64,000 nt of DNA from contig JAEESF010000002.1 in NCBI GenBank assembly GCA_016286205.1, positions 124,001-188,000 on the forward strand. The letters are read 5' to 3'. Every line of letters begins with the position of its first letter. Within the stretch, counting starts at the first letter, position 1. Positions 1 to 8,509 of this stretch are shown in pieces. Below the pieces are notes generated by a model, which did no database searches, was not told the DNA's origin, and saw nothing but the letters and a program-made list of their open reading frames with translations. The stretch is from Colicola sp016286205 (GTDB taxonomy: Bacteria > Bacteroidota > Bacteroidia > Bacteroidales > Paludibacteraceae). A program made the position numbers and the translations under genes.

Positions 1-1
1 T

Positions 2-568
2 GACAGCAAGGGCAACTATCGCATGCGCAGCCTGCAGAATGGCGGCACGTGCAAAGAGTTCATCATCGGCAAAACACCATTCACACTAGTAGACACCGTA
101 CAAAACTGGTATTTGGCCGACTGGAAATGGGGCGTACTATTAAGTTACAATCATGCGATACTTCCTATGCGTTGGTATGATGTAACCAATCCTGACAATT
201 CATATGTCCGTTCGGATTTTGAAATCGCTGCAAGCGGGATTATTGACAAGTATGGCATTGTTAAGCGAAGTGAGATAGACCACTATCTACATATTGAACC
301 CGCACCTGTTGCTACAGAAGCAGGTTCATGGGGACGCACTTCCGGAGGAATATCGACCGACCATTTGGCCCCAGTGTATTTAAGCCGTTATTATTCCACG
401 CAGAATATTCCCGATGTGATTGACAAAAAGGGCGATTGGCAATATACCAAGCAAGATTTTCTGAAGGAGCGATTGCGTCAAGACAGTTTGCAAGAGATTT
501 ACCGCAAACGACTCGCCACGCTCATTTACTCAGGAATGGTCAATAGTGTTGTGCATGTAGTGGAATAG
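2..568 (+). CDS. 3' part of an unrecognised protein gene
   Basis: The reading frame is open from the left edge, so the gene probably begins outside the window; the ATG at 23 is only the first internal methionine. About 188 codons are visible. I do not recognise the family. The visible part is soluble in character, rich in Tyr, Trp, Asp and Arg, with no membrane segment, repeats or C-terminal sorting tail. It has a charged segment near its end (about codons 145-172, with several Lys, Arg and Gln) that could be a short helix. The stop at 566-568 is followed by a good terminator. It is separate from the dcw operon, which has its own promoter 260 bp downstream. Confidence 0.6.
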   Translation, partial: DSKGNYRMRSLQNGGTCKEFIIGKTPFTLVDTVQNWYLADWKWGVLLSYNHAILPMRWYDVTNPDNSYVRSDFEIAASGIIDKYGIVKRSEIDHYLHIEPAPVATEAGSWGRTSGGISTDHLAPVYLSRYYSTQNIPDVIDKKGDWQYTKQDFLKERLRQDSLQEIYRKRLATLIYSGMVNSVVHVVE

Positions 569-596
569 CATTTTTTGCACATAGATTCAACTATTT

Positions 597-632
597 TAGC
601 AGGCTACGTTATGTCGGCCTGCTATTTTTTTT
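597..632 (+). terminator. Rho-independent terminator of the first gene
   Basis: An 8-bp perfect stem, TAGCAGGC at 597-604 and GCCTGCTA at 617-624, encloses a 12-nt loop and is followed by eight T residues. It lies 28 bp after the stop codon at 568, so it separates the upstream gene from the dcw operon. Confidence 0.8.
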
Positions 633-672
633 GCTAAATTTACGGTTATTACGACCTCTTATTTATCGCCTA

Positions 673-687
673 CCCCATTTTACCCCA
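673..687 (-). promoter_or_regulatory. Candidate MraZ box, upstream pair
   Basis: On the minus strand this reads TGGGG-N5-TGGGG (CCCCA at 673-677 and 683-687 on the plus strand), a direct repeat with 10-bp period. MraZ of Escherichia coli is known to bind TGGGN repeats separated by 5 nt. The pair lies about 180 bp before mraZ, in opposite orientation to a second pair at 797-811. The assignment as an operator is inference from the spacing and the motif. Confidence 0.45.
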
Positions 688-796
688 CTTTTTGCAAAAA
701 TGTTAAAAACTTGTTTATTTATCTGTATTTTAGCGGATTAAATATATTGTATGCTTGTCGAAAAGATGTTAATAAAACAATTAATAACTTTTTTTG

Positions 797-811
797 TGGG
801 GAAATGTGGTG
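797..811 (+). promoter_or_regulatory. Candidate MraZ box at the mraZ promoter
   Basis: TGGGG (797-801), five bases, then TGGTG (807-811) gives the same 10-bp period as the upstream pair. It covers the place where the -33 element of the mraZ promoter should be (806-809), so a bound MraZ would be expected to block initiation. The second half-site differs by one base from TGGGG. Autoregulation by MraZ is known in other bacteria; here it is inferred. Confidence 0.5.
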
Positions 812-837
812 TATATAAAATATTTTTTGTATCTTTG
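806..837 (+). promoter_or_regulatory. Promoter of the dcw operon (mraZ)
   Basis: TATCTTTG at 830-837 fits the Bacteroidetes -7 element TAnnTTTG. The -33 position, 20 bp upstream, holds GTGG rather than TTTG, so it is weak and overlaps the candidate MraZ box. Initiation would fall around 844, leaving a leader of about 20 nt before the mraZ ATG at 864. Confidence 0.65.
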
Positions 838-863
838 CAGCGAATTTTTACAGAAAGCATATT

Positions 864-1325
864 ATGCAAACTTTTGTAGGCAATATTGAAGGTCGTTTAG
901 ACGAAAAGGGGCGCATCTTTGTTCCGGCAGGTTATCGCAGGATTTTGGCAGAAGCAGAGAGCAAGCGCATTGTGATGCGCCGCGACACAGACAATGAGTG
1001 CCTGATGTTTTATCCGGAACAGATATGGAACGAGAAAGTAGAACAACTGCGTTCTGCACTTGATGAATGGGATCCGGAAGATCAGTTGATACTGATGCAG
1101 TTCATGGCCGATGCCGAATACATGGAAATGGATGGTCAGGGACGTATCTTGTTGCAAAAGAAGAATTTGGAGACCATCGGCGCACAGCAAGATGTGCTGT
1201 TTGTAGGCATGCTAAATCGCTTTGCGCTATGGGCACCGGAGACCTTTGCTTCCAAACGCCTCAGTCAGAGTGAATTAGCAGCTCGTTTACGTCAGAAAAT
1301 GAAACGCAAAAGTGAGGAGAAATAG
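864..1325 (+). CDS. mraZ: MraZ, transcriptional regulator of the dcw cluster
   Basis: MraZ is a DNA-binding protein with two AbrB-like repeats that forms rings and controls the division and cell-wall operon it heads. Both repeats are visible with their DxxxR signature: DEKGR near residue 13 and DGQGR near residue 91. At 153 aa the length is normal. The ATG at 864 follows the promoter at about the expected distance and precedes the first repeat directly. It is the first gene of a co-directional operon running to murG, with rsmH 15 bp downstream as in most bacteria. Paired TGGGG repeats upstream suggest autoregulation. Confidence 0.95.
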   Translation: MQTFVGNIEGRLDEKGRIFVPAGYRRILAEAESKRIVMRRDTDNECLMFYPEQIWNEKVEQLRSALDEWDPEDQLILMQFMADAEYMEMDGQGRILLQKKNLETIGAQQDVLFVGMLNRFALWAPETFASKRLSQSELAARLRQKMKRKSEEK

Positions 1326-1340
1326 GCTGATCTCAAGTTT

Positions 1341-2315
1341 ATGACAAACGTGTACCACATACCGGCGATGTTGAAAGAGACGATTGATGGTTTAGCCATC
1401 AAGGCGAACGGCGTGTATGTGGATGTCACATTCGGCGGCGGAGGTCACAGCCGGGCGATTGTAGAAAAGATGCGTGAGTTGGGAAATGATGGCGGCCGGC
1501 TCTATTCGTTCGATCAGGACATTGACGCATATCAAGCGGAAGAAAAACGTGCTAAGGAAGGCGAGGGAACGATACTATACGGCGACACACATTGGGAGTT
1601 CGTGCATAGCAATTTCCGCTATTTGCGAAATTGGATGGACTACTACGGTGTGAAGGAGATAGATGGATTGCTGGCGGATTTGGGTGTTAGTTTTCATCAC
1701 TTCGATTGCCCTGAACGCGGATTCAGTTTTCGCTACTCTGCACCGCTGGATATGCGAATGAATCAAACTAGCAAGTGTACGGCGGCCGATATTGTAAACA
1801 ACTATAGCGAAGAAGAATTGGCGCAGATATTCTGGCTGTACGGAGAATTGAAAAACGGGCGGCAGATAGCCAAAGCCATCTGCAAAGCGCGTGCGGAGAA
1901 GGCCATAGAACGGACCGAAGAATTGGCAAAGAGCATCGTTCCCACGCTCACAGTAACGGATGGTGAAATAGAGATTCTGCCGCAACGGAAAAAAGAGATG
2001 GCGAAGATATTTCAAGCATTGCGAATCGAAGTGAACGATGAGTTGGGCGCGTTGCGCGAGATGCTGGTTGCCGCCAAAGACCTGCTGAAACCAGGTGGAC
2101 GAATCGCTATCTTAACCTACCATTCGCTGGAAGACCGATTGGTTAAGAATTTCCTAAGGAGCGGGAACTTGGAAGGCAACATTGAGAAAGATTTCTACGG
2201 AAACATACTAACACCATTCACTCTGATAGAGAAAGGCCTTGTGGCAAGCGACGAAGAAATAGAACGCAACCCACGAAGCAGAAGCGCAAAACTGCGCGTG
2301 GCTGAAAAGAAATAA
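1341..2315 (+). CDS. rsmH: 16S rRNA (cytosine1402-N4)-methyltransferase RsmH
   Basis: RsmH (MraW) methylates N4 of C1402 in 16S rRNA with S-adenosylmethionine, tuning the ribosomal P site. The SAM-binding loop GGGGHS lies near residue 32, and the C-terminal family signature YHSLEDRLVKNF near residue 260. Length 324 aa is normal. The central substrate-binding insertion is present. The ATG at 1341 gives the conserved start HIPAMLKET, the typical entry of this family. It follows mraZ by 15 bp and is followed 1 bp later by the ftsL-like gene, so translation is probably coupled. Confidence 0.95.
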   Translation: MTNVYHIPAMLKETIDGLAIKANGVYVDVTFGGGGHSRAIVEKMRELGNDGGRLYSFDQDIDAYQAEEKRAKEGEGTILYGDTHWEFVHSNFRYLRNWMDYYGVKEIDGLLADLGVSFHHFDCPERGFSFRYSAPLDMRMNQTSKCTAADIVNNYSEEELAQIFWLYGELKNGRQIAKAICKARAEKAIERTEELAKSIVPTLTVTDGEIEILPQRKKEMAKIFQALRIEVNDELGALREMLVAAKDLLKPGGRIAILTYHSLEDRLVKNFLRSGNLEGNIEKDFYGNILTPFTLIEKGLVASDEEIERNPRSRSAKLRVAEKK

Positions 2316-2316
2316 G

Positions 2317-2634
2317 ATGGCAGATACCCACAACATACAATCCTGGCTGAACGGCGACTTGCTCCGAAGCAAGCGTCTAAGGGCGCAATATCCATTGATC
2401 GGCCTAATTGTGGGACTTGTCTTCATCTACATCCTAACCGGCTATCAATCTGTCAAACAGCAGCACCGACTAACGGACACCAAGAAAGAAATGCTGGATG
2501 CAAAATTCCAGTACATGACCATCAGCGCTCGGTTGACCGACCACACGCGGCAGTCACAAGTGACAGAGACACTACGCACGTACGGCAGTACGCTGCAAGA
2601 AAACACTAAACCACCAACCAAAATCCTAAACTAA
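2317..2634 (+). CDS. ftsL: FtsL-like division protein
   Basis: A small bitopic membrane protein: about 26 cytoplasmic residues with several Arg and Lys, one membrane segment (about residues 26-43) and a polar periplasmic part predicted to form a helix or coiled coil. This is the architecture of FtsL, which forms the FtsQLB complex that activates FtsWI in septal wall synthesis. FtsL sequences diverge strongly; the assignment rests mainly on position between rsmH and ftsI, which is conserved in the cluster, and on topology. The 105-aa length matches Bacteroidetes FtsL-like proteins. Spacing to ftsI is 2 bp. Confidence 0.8.
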   Translation: MADTHNIQSWLNGDLLRSKRLRAQYPLIGLIVGLVFIYILTGYQSVKQQHRLTDTKKEMLDAKFQYMTISARLTDHTRQSQVTETLRTYGSTLQENTKPPTKILN

Positions 2635-2636
2635 CT

Positions 2637-4436
2637 ATGTCAGACGAACAAAGAAACACTGTATGGCGATTCGCCATCATCTTCATTTTCATCACCCTCG
2701 GCTTCGTTGCCGTTCTGGGAAAGATCATCACTATTCAAACCGTTGAGCGCGAACGCTGGATGGAAGTAGCAGACAAGCAAGTGCCTACTCACAAGCCCAT
2801 CAAAGCCACGCGCGGAAATATTCTAGACTGCCATGGCAAACTACTTGCCAGCAGTATGCCTCAGTACAATATTTATATGGACACGCGCGTGGAAGCGCTG
2901 CACGTAAAGAAAGATTCGCTGTTCAAAAAATACATCGACACGCTGAGCATCGATTTGGCTCGCATAGCCGGTGAGCGAAGTGCACAAGAATACAAGCAAC
3001 GAATCACAAGCGCATACAATCGCGGCGAGAAGCGACTGAAAGTATGCGACCAGCGGATCAACTATCTGCAGAAACGAGACCTGGAACAGAATGCATTAAT
3101 TAAGAAGGGGAAATACAAAAGCGGAATCTTCTTCGAAGATCAGCACAGGCGAATCAAACCTTTCGGAATACTAGCCAGCCGAACGATAGGTAGTATCTAC
3201 GGCGAAGATGGCGTGGGTAATTCGGGACTGGAGAAAGGATTCGACAAAGAACTACGCGGTCAAGACGGCATGAGCAGCATTCAACGTATAGGCGGCCGAA
3301 ATGAGCAAGTGACTATCACGGAAGCCGAAGACGGGCTAGACGTCGAGACTACGATTGATGCCGTGCTGCAAGATATAGTAGAAAACGCACTACTCGATAA
3401 ACTGGAAGAAAGAAATGCCAAATGGGGATGTTGCATCCTAATGGAGACGCAAACGGGCTATATTCGTGCGATTGCCAACCTGGACCGTGCGGACGACGAG
3501 GAATACTACGAAATGCAAAACCACGCTGTGCAACGCGTTGAACCGGGTTCGACATTCAAAACCATCTCATTAGTTGCCGCTCTAGATGATGGCAAAATAG
3601 ACATTGACGACACAGTGAGCATTACCTCCAAACCATGGGTATACATGCGCAAATCCACCCATACGGATGCACACAAGATGGACACCACTCTAAACGTACG
3701 CAACGCATTAGCTGCCTCGAGTAATATTGCGTTAGCAAAGCTTATCACTCGCAGCTATGAAGGCTCTGCACGTAAATTCGTACGCAAAATCGAGAAGATG
3801 GGTATTTGCGATAGTGTTTACTGCGAAATACCTGGCGCAGAGAAGGCTCGCATCGATGTTCCTAAAGACACCGTGACACTCAGTAAAATGTCCTATGGTT
3901 ACTCTGTAGAATTGAGTCCGATGCAAATTATGATGTTCTACAACGCTATTGCCAACGACGGTAAGATGATACGTCCCATGTTGGTAACAAGCATTAGCAA
4001 GGACGGCGAACGAATTAAGAGTTTCAAGACCGAGGTCATCAAATCATCTATCTGCAACAATCGTACACTACAAGATATCCGCGGCGCGCTGCATGATGTC
4101 GTATGGGACAATCATTTGGGGACCGCCTCTAGAAAGCCATGGAGTAGCAAAGCTCAATCGAATCTGGTTGCTATAGCCGGCAAAACCGGCACCGCCCAGC
4201 TTTATATTCCGGGGCATGGCTATTCAAGCAGAAGACACCGCATGACCTTCGTCGGCTATTTTCCGGAAGAAAATCCACGATATACATGCATCTGCATGAT
4301 AGAAGATCCGCAAGCTCCTTACGATGCCGGAATGGACTGCGGTTCTACCGTCCGCGTGATTGCCGAGAAAACAATGGCCTACACCGGATGTTATATCTAT
4401 GACAAGGAAGGCCAACGCATTTTGGAAAAAAGATAA
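2637..4436 (+). CDS. ftsI: FtsI / PBP3-type septal transpeptidase
   Basis: A class B penicillin-binding protein that cross-links septal peptidoglycan with FtsW. After a short cytoplasmic start and one membrane segment (about residues 11-31) come the PBP dimerisation domain (about 50-230) and the transpeptidase domain (about 250-580). The three active-site motifs are visible: STFK (catalytic Ser305, Lys308), SSN (361-363 region) and KTG (516-518). The protein ends at residue 599 soon after the transpeptidase fold. Many Bacteroidetes FtsI proteins continue with a C-terminal PASTA domain, which is not present here. Gene order ftsL-ftsI-murE supports the septal FtsI role rather than the elongation enzyme PBP2. 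Confidence 0.93.
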   Translation: MSDEQRNTVWRFAIIFIFITLGFVAVLGKIITIQTVERERWMEVADKQVPTHKPIKATRGNILDCHGKLLASSMPQYNIYMDTRVEALHVKKDSLFKKYIDTLSIDLARIAGERSAQEYKQRITSAYNRGEKRLKVCDQRINYLQKRDLEQNALIKKGKYKSGIFFEDQHRRIKPFGILASRTIGSIYGEDGVGNSGLEKGFDKELRGQDGMSSIQRIGGRNEQVTITEAEDGLDVETTIDAVLQDIVENALLDKLEERNAKWGCCILMETQTGYIRAIANLDRADDEEYYEMQNHAVQRVEPGSTFKTISLVAALDDGKIDIDDTVSITSKPWVYMRKSTHTDAHKMDTTLNVRNALAASSNIALAKLITRSYEGSARKFVRKIEKMGICDSVYCEIPGAEKARIDVPKDTVTLSKMSYGYSVELSPMQIMMFYNAIANDGKMIRPMLVTSISKDGERIKSFKTEVIKSSICNNRTLQDIRGALHDVVWDNHLGTASRKPWSSKAQSNLVAIAGKTGTAQLYIPGHGYSSRRHRMTFVGYFPEENPRYTCICMIEDPQAPYDAGMDCGSTVRVIAEKTMAYTGCYIYDKEGQRILEKR

Positions 4437-4442
4437 AAGCCT

Positions 4443-5894
4443 ATGATACTCAACGAATTATTATCGGCTATCCAGCCGATTGAAGTGTTTGGACGCACGG
4501 ACATTGAGATTAACAACATCCACTTTGACAGCCGCAAAGTGGGCAAAGGCGACTTATTTGTAGCGCAAGTCGGCACAGCAGTAGATGGACACACGTTCAT
4601 TGATGGTTGTGTCGCAAACGGCGCTGCAGCCGTAGTGCTAAGCAATCGCACTTATTTGCCATCCGCGAGCAACGACGTGACATATATTCTCGTTGAAAAC
4701 ACAGATCGTGCATTAGGTTTGATGGCAAGCAAATGGTTCGGCGAACCTTCAAAACAATTGACTCTGGTTGGCGTAACCGGCACAAACGGCAAAACAACGA
4801 TTGCCACCTTATTATATAAACTCGTGCGCGCGCTAGGACATAAGGCAGGATTACTCTCCACCGTTATCAATTATATCGAAGACGAGGAAGTGGCCGCCAC
4901 ACACACTACGCCCGATGCGCTTGAACTGAATGGTTTATTGCGCCGAATGGTGGATGCCGGCTGCGAGTATGCATTTATGGAAGTCAGCAGTCACGCTATA
5001 GCTCAAGAGCGCATTGCCGGCTTGGATTTCAACGGCGCACTATTCACTAACCTCACTCGCGATCACATCGATTATCACAAAACATTCGACAACTACCGTG
5101 ATACAAAGAAACGTCTATTTGATGGACTCAAAACAGAAGCTTTTGCGGTAACCAACAAGGACGACAAGAACGGACTTGTTATGACTCAAAACTGCAAGGC
5201 ATCTGTACACACCTACTCCACTCGCTCGCTGGCAGATTACAAGGCGCAAATTCTGGAAGAGGGTTTCGATGGTATGATGCTGAGTATCAACGGAAAAGAG
5301 GTGTTTGTGCCGCTCGTAGGACGATTCAATGTCAGCAATCTGTTGTGTATCTATGGAGCAGCGCTCAACCTTGGTTTCGATGAACTGGATGTGCTGCGTG
5401 TGCTCAGTACCCTTAAACCCGTGAACGGACGTTTCGAGACCATCCGTAGTCCTAAAGGTTGGACCGCGATTGTTGACTATGCCCACACTCCGGATGCCGT
5501 AGATAATGTCATCCAGACCATTCGCGAGATAAAGAAAGAAGGCGCGCGATTGATTACTGTTGTCGGTTGCGGAGGCAACCGCGACAAAGGGAAACGGCCA
5601 ATGATGGCGCAGATTGCAAAACGAGGCAGCGAGCAATTAATCCTAACAAGCGACAATCCTCGTGACGAAGAGCCGCAAGATATTCTGAAGGACATGACCG
5701 ATGGACTCAACGAAGACGAGCTCCGTTCTACTTTGGTCATCGAAGATCGCGCCGCTGCCATCCAGACCGCTTGCACTATCGCCCAAAGTGGAGATGTCAT
5801 TCTGGTAGCCGGCAAGGGGCACGAGGATTATCAGATTATAAAAGGTGTGAAGCATCATTTTGATGACCACGAAGTGGTTCGAAAATACATTTAA
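4443..5894 (+). CDS. murE: MurE, UDP-MurNAc-tripeptide synthetase (meso-DAP type)
   Basis: This cytoplasmic ligase adds the third amino acid to UDP-MurNAc-L-Ala-D-Glu using ATP. The Mur ligase P-loop GTNGKTT is visible near residue 115, followed by the central domain with His and Asn metal and nucleotide ligands. The C-terminal domain carries DNPR at residues 404-407, the motif characteristic of enzymes that select meso-diaminopimelate rather than lysine, so the peptidoglycan is predicted to be DAP-type. Length 483 aa is typical. It starts 6 bp after ftsI. Confidence 0.95.
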   Translation: MILNELLSAIQPIEVFGRTDIEINNIHFDSRKVGKGDLFVAQVGTAVDGHTFIDGCVANGAAAVVLSNRTYLPSASNDVTYILVENTDRALGLMASKWFGEPSKQLTLVGVTGTNGKTTIATLLYKLVRALGHKAGLLSTVINYIEDEEVAATHTTPDALELNGLLRRMVDAGCEYAFMEVSSHAIAQERIAGLDFNGALFTNLTRDHIDYHKTFDNYRDTKKRLFDGLKTEAFAVTNKDDKNGLVMTQNCKASVHTYSTRSLADYKAQILEEGFDGMMLSINGKEVFVPLVGRFNVSNLLCIYGAALNLGFDELDVLRVLSTLKPVNGRFETIRSPKGWTAIVDYAHTPDAVDNVIQTIREIKKEGARLITVVGCGGNRDKGKRPMMAQIAKRGSEQLILTSDNPRDEEPQDILKDMTDGLNEDELRSTLVIEDRAAAIQTACTIAQSGDVILVAGKGHEDYQIIKGVKHHFDDHEVVRKYI

Positions 5895-5927
5895 TCGATT
5901 CAACCCTACGACAAAACATTCTGCAAC

Positions 5928-7199
5928 ATGATATATTATCTATTCTCATTTTTCAACACATTGCCTGGCGCGCGACTGTTCTCCTACATTTCTTTCCGCG
6001 CCATCTTAGCGGGAGTTATCGGCCTGCTCATCAGCATCTGGTTCGGCAATTGGTTCATCGATTACATGAAGCGCCACAACATCAGTGAAACTCAGCGCGA
6101 TGCCACAATCGACCCATTCAATGTAGCCAAGAAAGGCGTACCAACGATGGGCGGACTCATTGTCATTGCCGCTATCCTGGTGCCCTGCTTGTTATTGGGC
6201 AAACTAGGCAACGTGTATATGATTCTGATGCTCGTCACAACGCTTATTCTCGGCGCACTCGGCTTTGCGGACGACTATATTAAAACCTTCAAAAAGAACA
6301 AGGAAGGCATGAACGGTTGGGTCAAAATTGCCGGCCAAGTGACGCTTGGTTTGATTGTAGGTCTGACTCTTCGTTTCTGCCCTGCCGTATCGATGAACGA
6401 GACTGTTACTCATCGCATCGAGAATAATATCGAGGTGTTCGAGAAAAGTCCGGAAATCAAATCCACGCAAACTACTATTCCTTTTGTCAAGCACCACAAC
6501 TTCAACTACGCAGACCTTTTCTCGTGGACAGGAGAGAACAACAAATACCGTTTTGGGTGGATTTTCTTTGTTCTGCTAACCATTTTTGTGGTTGCAGCTG
6601 TCAGCAACGGAGCCAATCTGAATGATGGAATGGATGGTATGTGTGCGGGCAATTCCGCCATCATTGCCATTGCCCTGCTCATTCTTGCATACACGAGCGG
6701 TAGCGTGATTTGGGCAGAGTATTTCGATGTGATGTACATACCTGGCAGTGAAGAATTGGTAGTTTTCTTGGCCGCATTTGTCGGCGCATTGGTCGGATAC
6801 TTGTGGTTCAATGGCTTCCCTGCACAAGTATTCATGGGCGATACAGGCAGTCTGACCGTTGGTGGTATCATTGGTGTTTGCGCCATGATTATTCACAAAG
6901 AGTTAATGATTCCTGTGCTTTGCGGAGTATTCTTGATGGAGAGCCTCAGCGTTATCATCCAGACTCAAGTATACAAATTCTATAAGAAACGCGGCCAGCA
7001 TGTACGCGTTTGGAAACGTACGCCGCTACACGATCATTTCCGCACATCAGTCGATCAAGTGCTCAAGATTGACCCAACTTGCGTTATCAAGTTCAAAGGC
7101 GGTGCCAACCTGCATCACGAAACCAAGATTGTGCTGCGATTCTGTATCGTCACGCTTATTTTGGCTGCTATCACTATCCTAACCCTTAAGATTCGTTAA
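5928..7199 (+). CDS. mraY: MraY, phospho-MurNAc-pentapeptide transferase
   Basis: MraY transfers phospho-MurNAc-pentapeptide from UDP to undecaprenyl phosphate, forming lipid I at the cytoplasmic membrane. It is a polytopic protein with many hydrophobic segments. The catalytic and Mg-binding motifs are visible: DDYIKTF near residue 114 and the NxNDGMDG-type loop (NLNDGMDG) near residue 230; a PLHDHF-type loop (residues about 364-369) is the conserved histidine region. At 423 aa it is longer than the 360-aa E. coli enzyme; the extra length is a soluble insertion around residues 155-200, typical of Bacteroidetes MraY. Its TAA stop overlaps the murD ATG by one base. Confidence 0.95.
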   Translation: MIYYLFSFFNTLPGARLFSYISFRAILAGVIGLLISIWFGNWFIDYMKRHNISETQRDATIDPFNVAKKGVPTMGGLIVIAAILVPCLLLGKLGNVYMILMLVTTLILGALGFADDYIKTFKKNKEGMNGWVKIAGQVTLGLIVGLTLRFCPAVSMNETVTHRIENNIEVFEKSPEIKSTQTTIPFVKHHNFNYADLFSWTGENNKYRFGWIFFVLLTIFVVAAVSNGANLNDGMDGMCAGNSAIIAIALLILAYTSGSVIWAEYFDVMYIPGSEELVVFLAAFVGALVGYLWFNGFPAQVFMGDTGSLTVGGIIGVCAMIIHKELMIPVLCGVFLMESLSVIIQTQVYKFYKKRGQHVRVWKRTPLHDHFRTSVDQVLKIDPTCVIKFKGGANLHHETKIVLRFCIVTLILAAITILTLKIR

Positions 7200-8482
7200 T
7201 GATGAAAAGAATTGTTGTTTTAGGTGCGGGCGAAAGTGGTAGCGGAGCTGCTATCCTCGCCAAGGAAAAAGGATACGATGTTTTCGTTAGCGATTTTGGC
7301 ACTATCAAAGAGCCCTATCGAGCTCTGCTTGATCAAAACGGCATTGCATGGGAAGATGGTGGCCATACAGAAGCGAAAATTCTGAATGCCGATGAAGTCG
7401 TTAAGTCACCAGGTATCCCGTTGACTGCGCCACTGATTCAGAAATTGCAAGCCCAAGGCACGCCTATTATATCCGAGATTGAGTTTGCCGCTCGCTACAC
7501 CAAAGCCAAGATGATTTGCATCACGGGTTCGAACGGAAAAACGACTACTACCTCGCTGATTTTCTATATCTTGCGTCAAGCGGGATTGAATGTTGGCCTG
7601 GCAGGAAATATAGGCAATTCGCTCGCGCTACAAGTAGCACACGAGCATCACGATTACTATGTAATCGAACTGAGTTCGTTCCAGTTGGACAATATGTACG
7701 ATTTCAAAGCCGACATCGCCATTTTGCTCAATATCACGCCCGACCATTTGGATCGCTACGACTTCAAATTCCAGAACTACGTAGATGCCAAATTTCGCAT
7801 CACGCGAAACCAAACAGCCGATGACGCGTTCATCTACTGGGCCGAAGATCCGGTTATTGACCGTGAGATGAAACGTCTCCAACTGGGAGCAACGCTCTAT
7901 CCTTACGGCTTCAATCAACCTAATCCACTGCCTATTGGCGAAGATGAGTTGGCGCTGAAAGGGCGTCATAACGTGTTGAATTCGATGGCTGCGACTATTG
8001 CAGCTAACGTAGTGGGAATCAAGAAAGATATCATTCGCGAGAGTCTCAAAACCTTCCAAGGCGTAGAACATCGTCTGCAATACGTAGCCACTGTCCGTGG
8101 CGTGCGTTATATCAACGATAGCAAGGCGACGAACGTCAATTCCTGTTGGTATGCGCTCGAGGCCATGACCACCCCAACAGTGCTCATCTTGGGCGGCAAG
8201 GACAAAGGAAACGATTATAGCGAAATCGACGAACTCGTCCGAGAGAAATGCCACACCTTGATTTTCATGGGCTTGCACAACGAGAAGCTACACGAACATT
8301 TCGACAATTTCGGACTGAATATTATCGACACCGATAATCTCCACGACGCTATCACGGGCGCCTACAATGCGGCCCACGAGGGAGATACTGTCCTGCTCAG
8401 CCCTTGTTGCGCTAGTTTCGACCTCTTCAATTCATACGAAGACCGCGGCAATCAGTTTATGGCTGCCGTGCGAGCATTATAA
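7199..8482 (+). CDS. murD: MurD, UDP-MurNAc-L-Ala-D-glutamate ligase
   Basis: MurD adds D-glutamate to UDP-MurNAc-L-Ala with ATP in the cytoplasm. An N-terminal Rossmann-like domain (VVLGAGESG near residue 6) binds the UDP substrate. The Mur ligase P-loop GSNGKTTT lies near residue 108 and the family sequence NITPDHLDRY near 180; the C-terminal domain contains LGGKDKG near 332, typical of MurD. Length 427 aa is normal. The ATG at 7199 overlaps the mraY stop and is followed by a second in-frame ATG at 7202; either could be used. Confidence 0.95.
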   Translation: MMKRIVVLGAGESGSGAAILAKEKGYDVFVSDFGTIKEPYRALLDQNGIAWEDGGHTEAKILNADEVVKSPGIPLTAPLIQKLQAQGTPIISEIEFAARYTKAKMICITGSNGKTTTTSLIFYILRQAGLNVGLAGNIGNSLALQVAHEHHDYYVIELSSFQLDNMYDFKADIAILLNITPDHLDRYDFKFQNYVDAKFRITRNQTADDAFIYWAEDPVIDREMKRLQLGATLYPYGFNQPNPLPIGEDELALKGRHNVLNSMAATIAANVVGIKKDIIRESLKTFQGVEHRLQYVATVRGVRYINDSKATNVNSCWYALEAMTTPTVLILGGKDKGNDYSEIDELVREKCHTLIFMGLHNEKLHEHFDNFGLNIIDTDNLHDAITGAYNAAHEGDTVLLSPCCASFDLFNSYEDRGNQFMAAVRAL

Positions 8483-8509
8483 ATTATAACCTAAACTTTA
8501 ACAACCACT

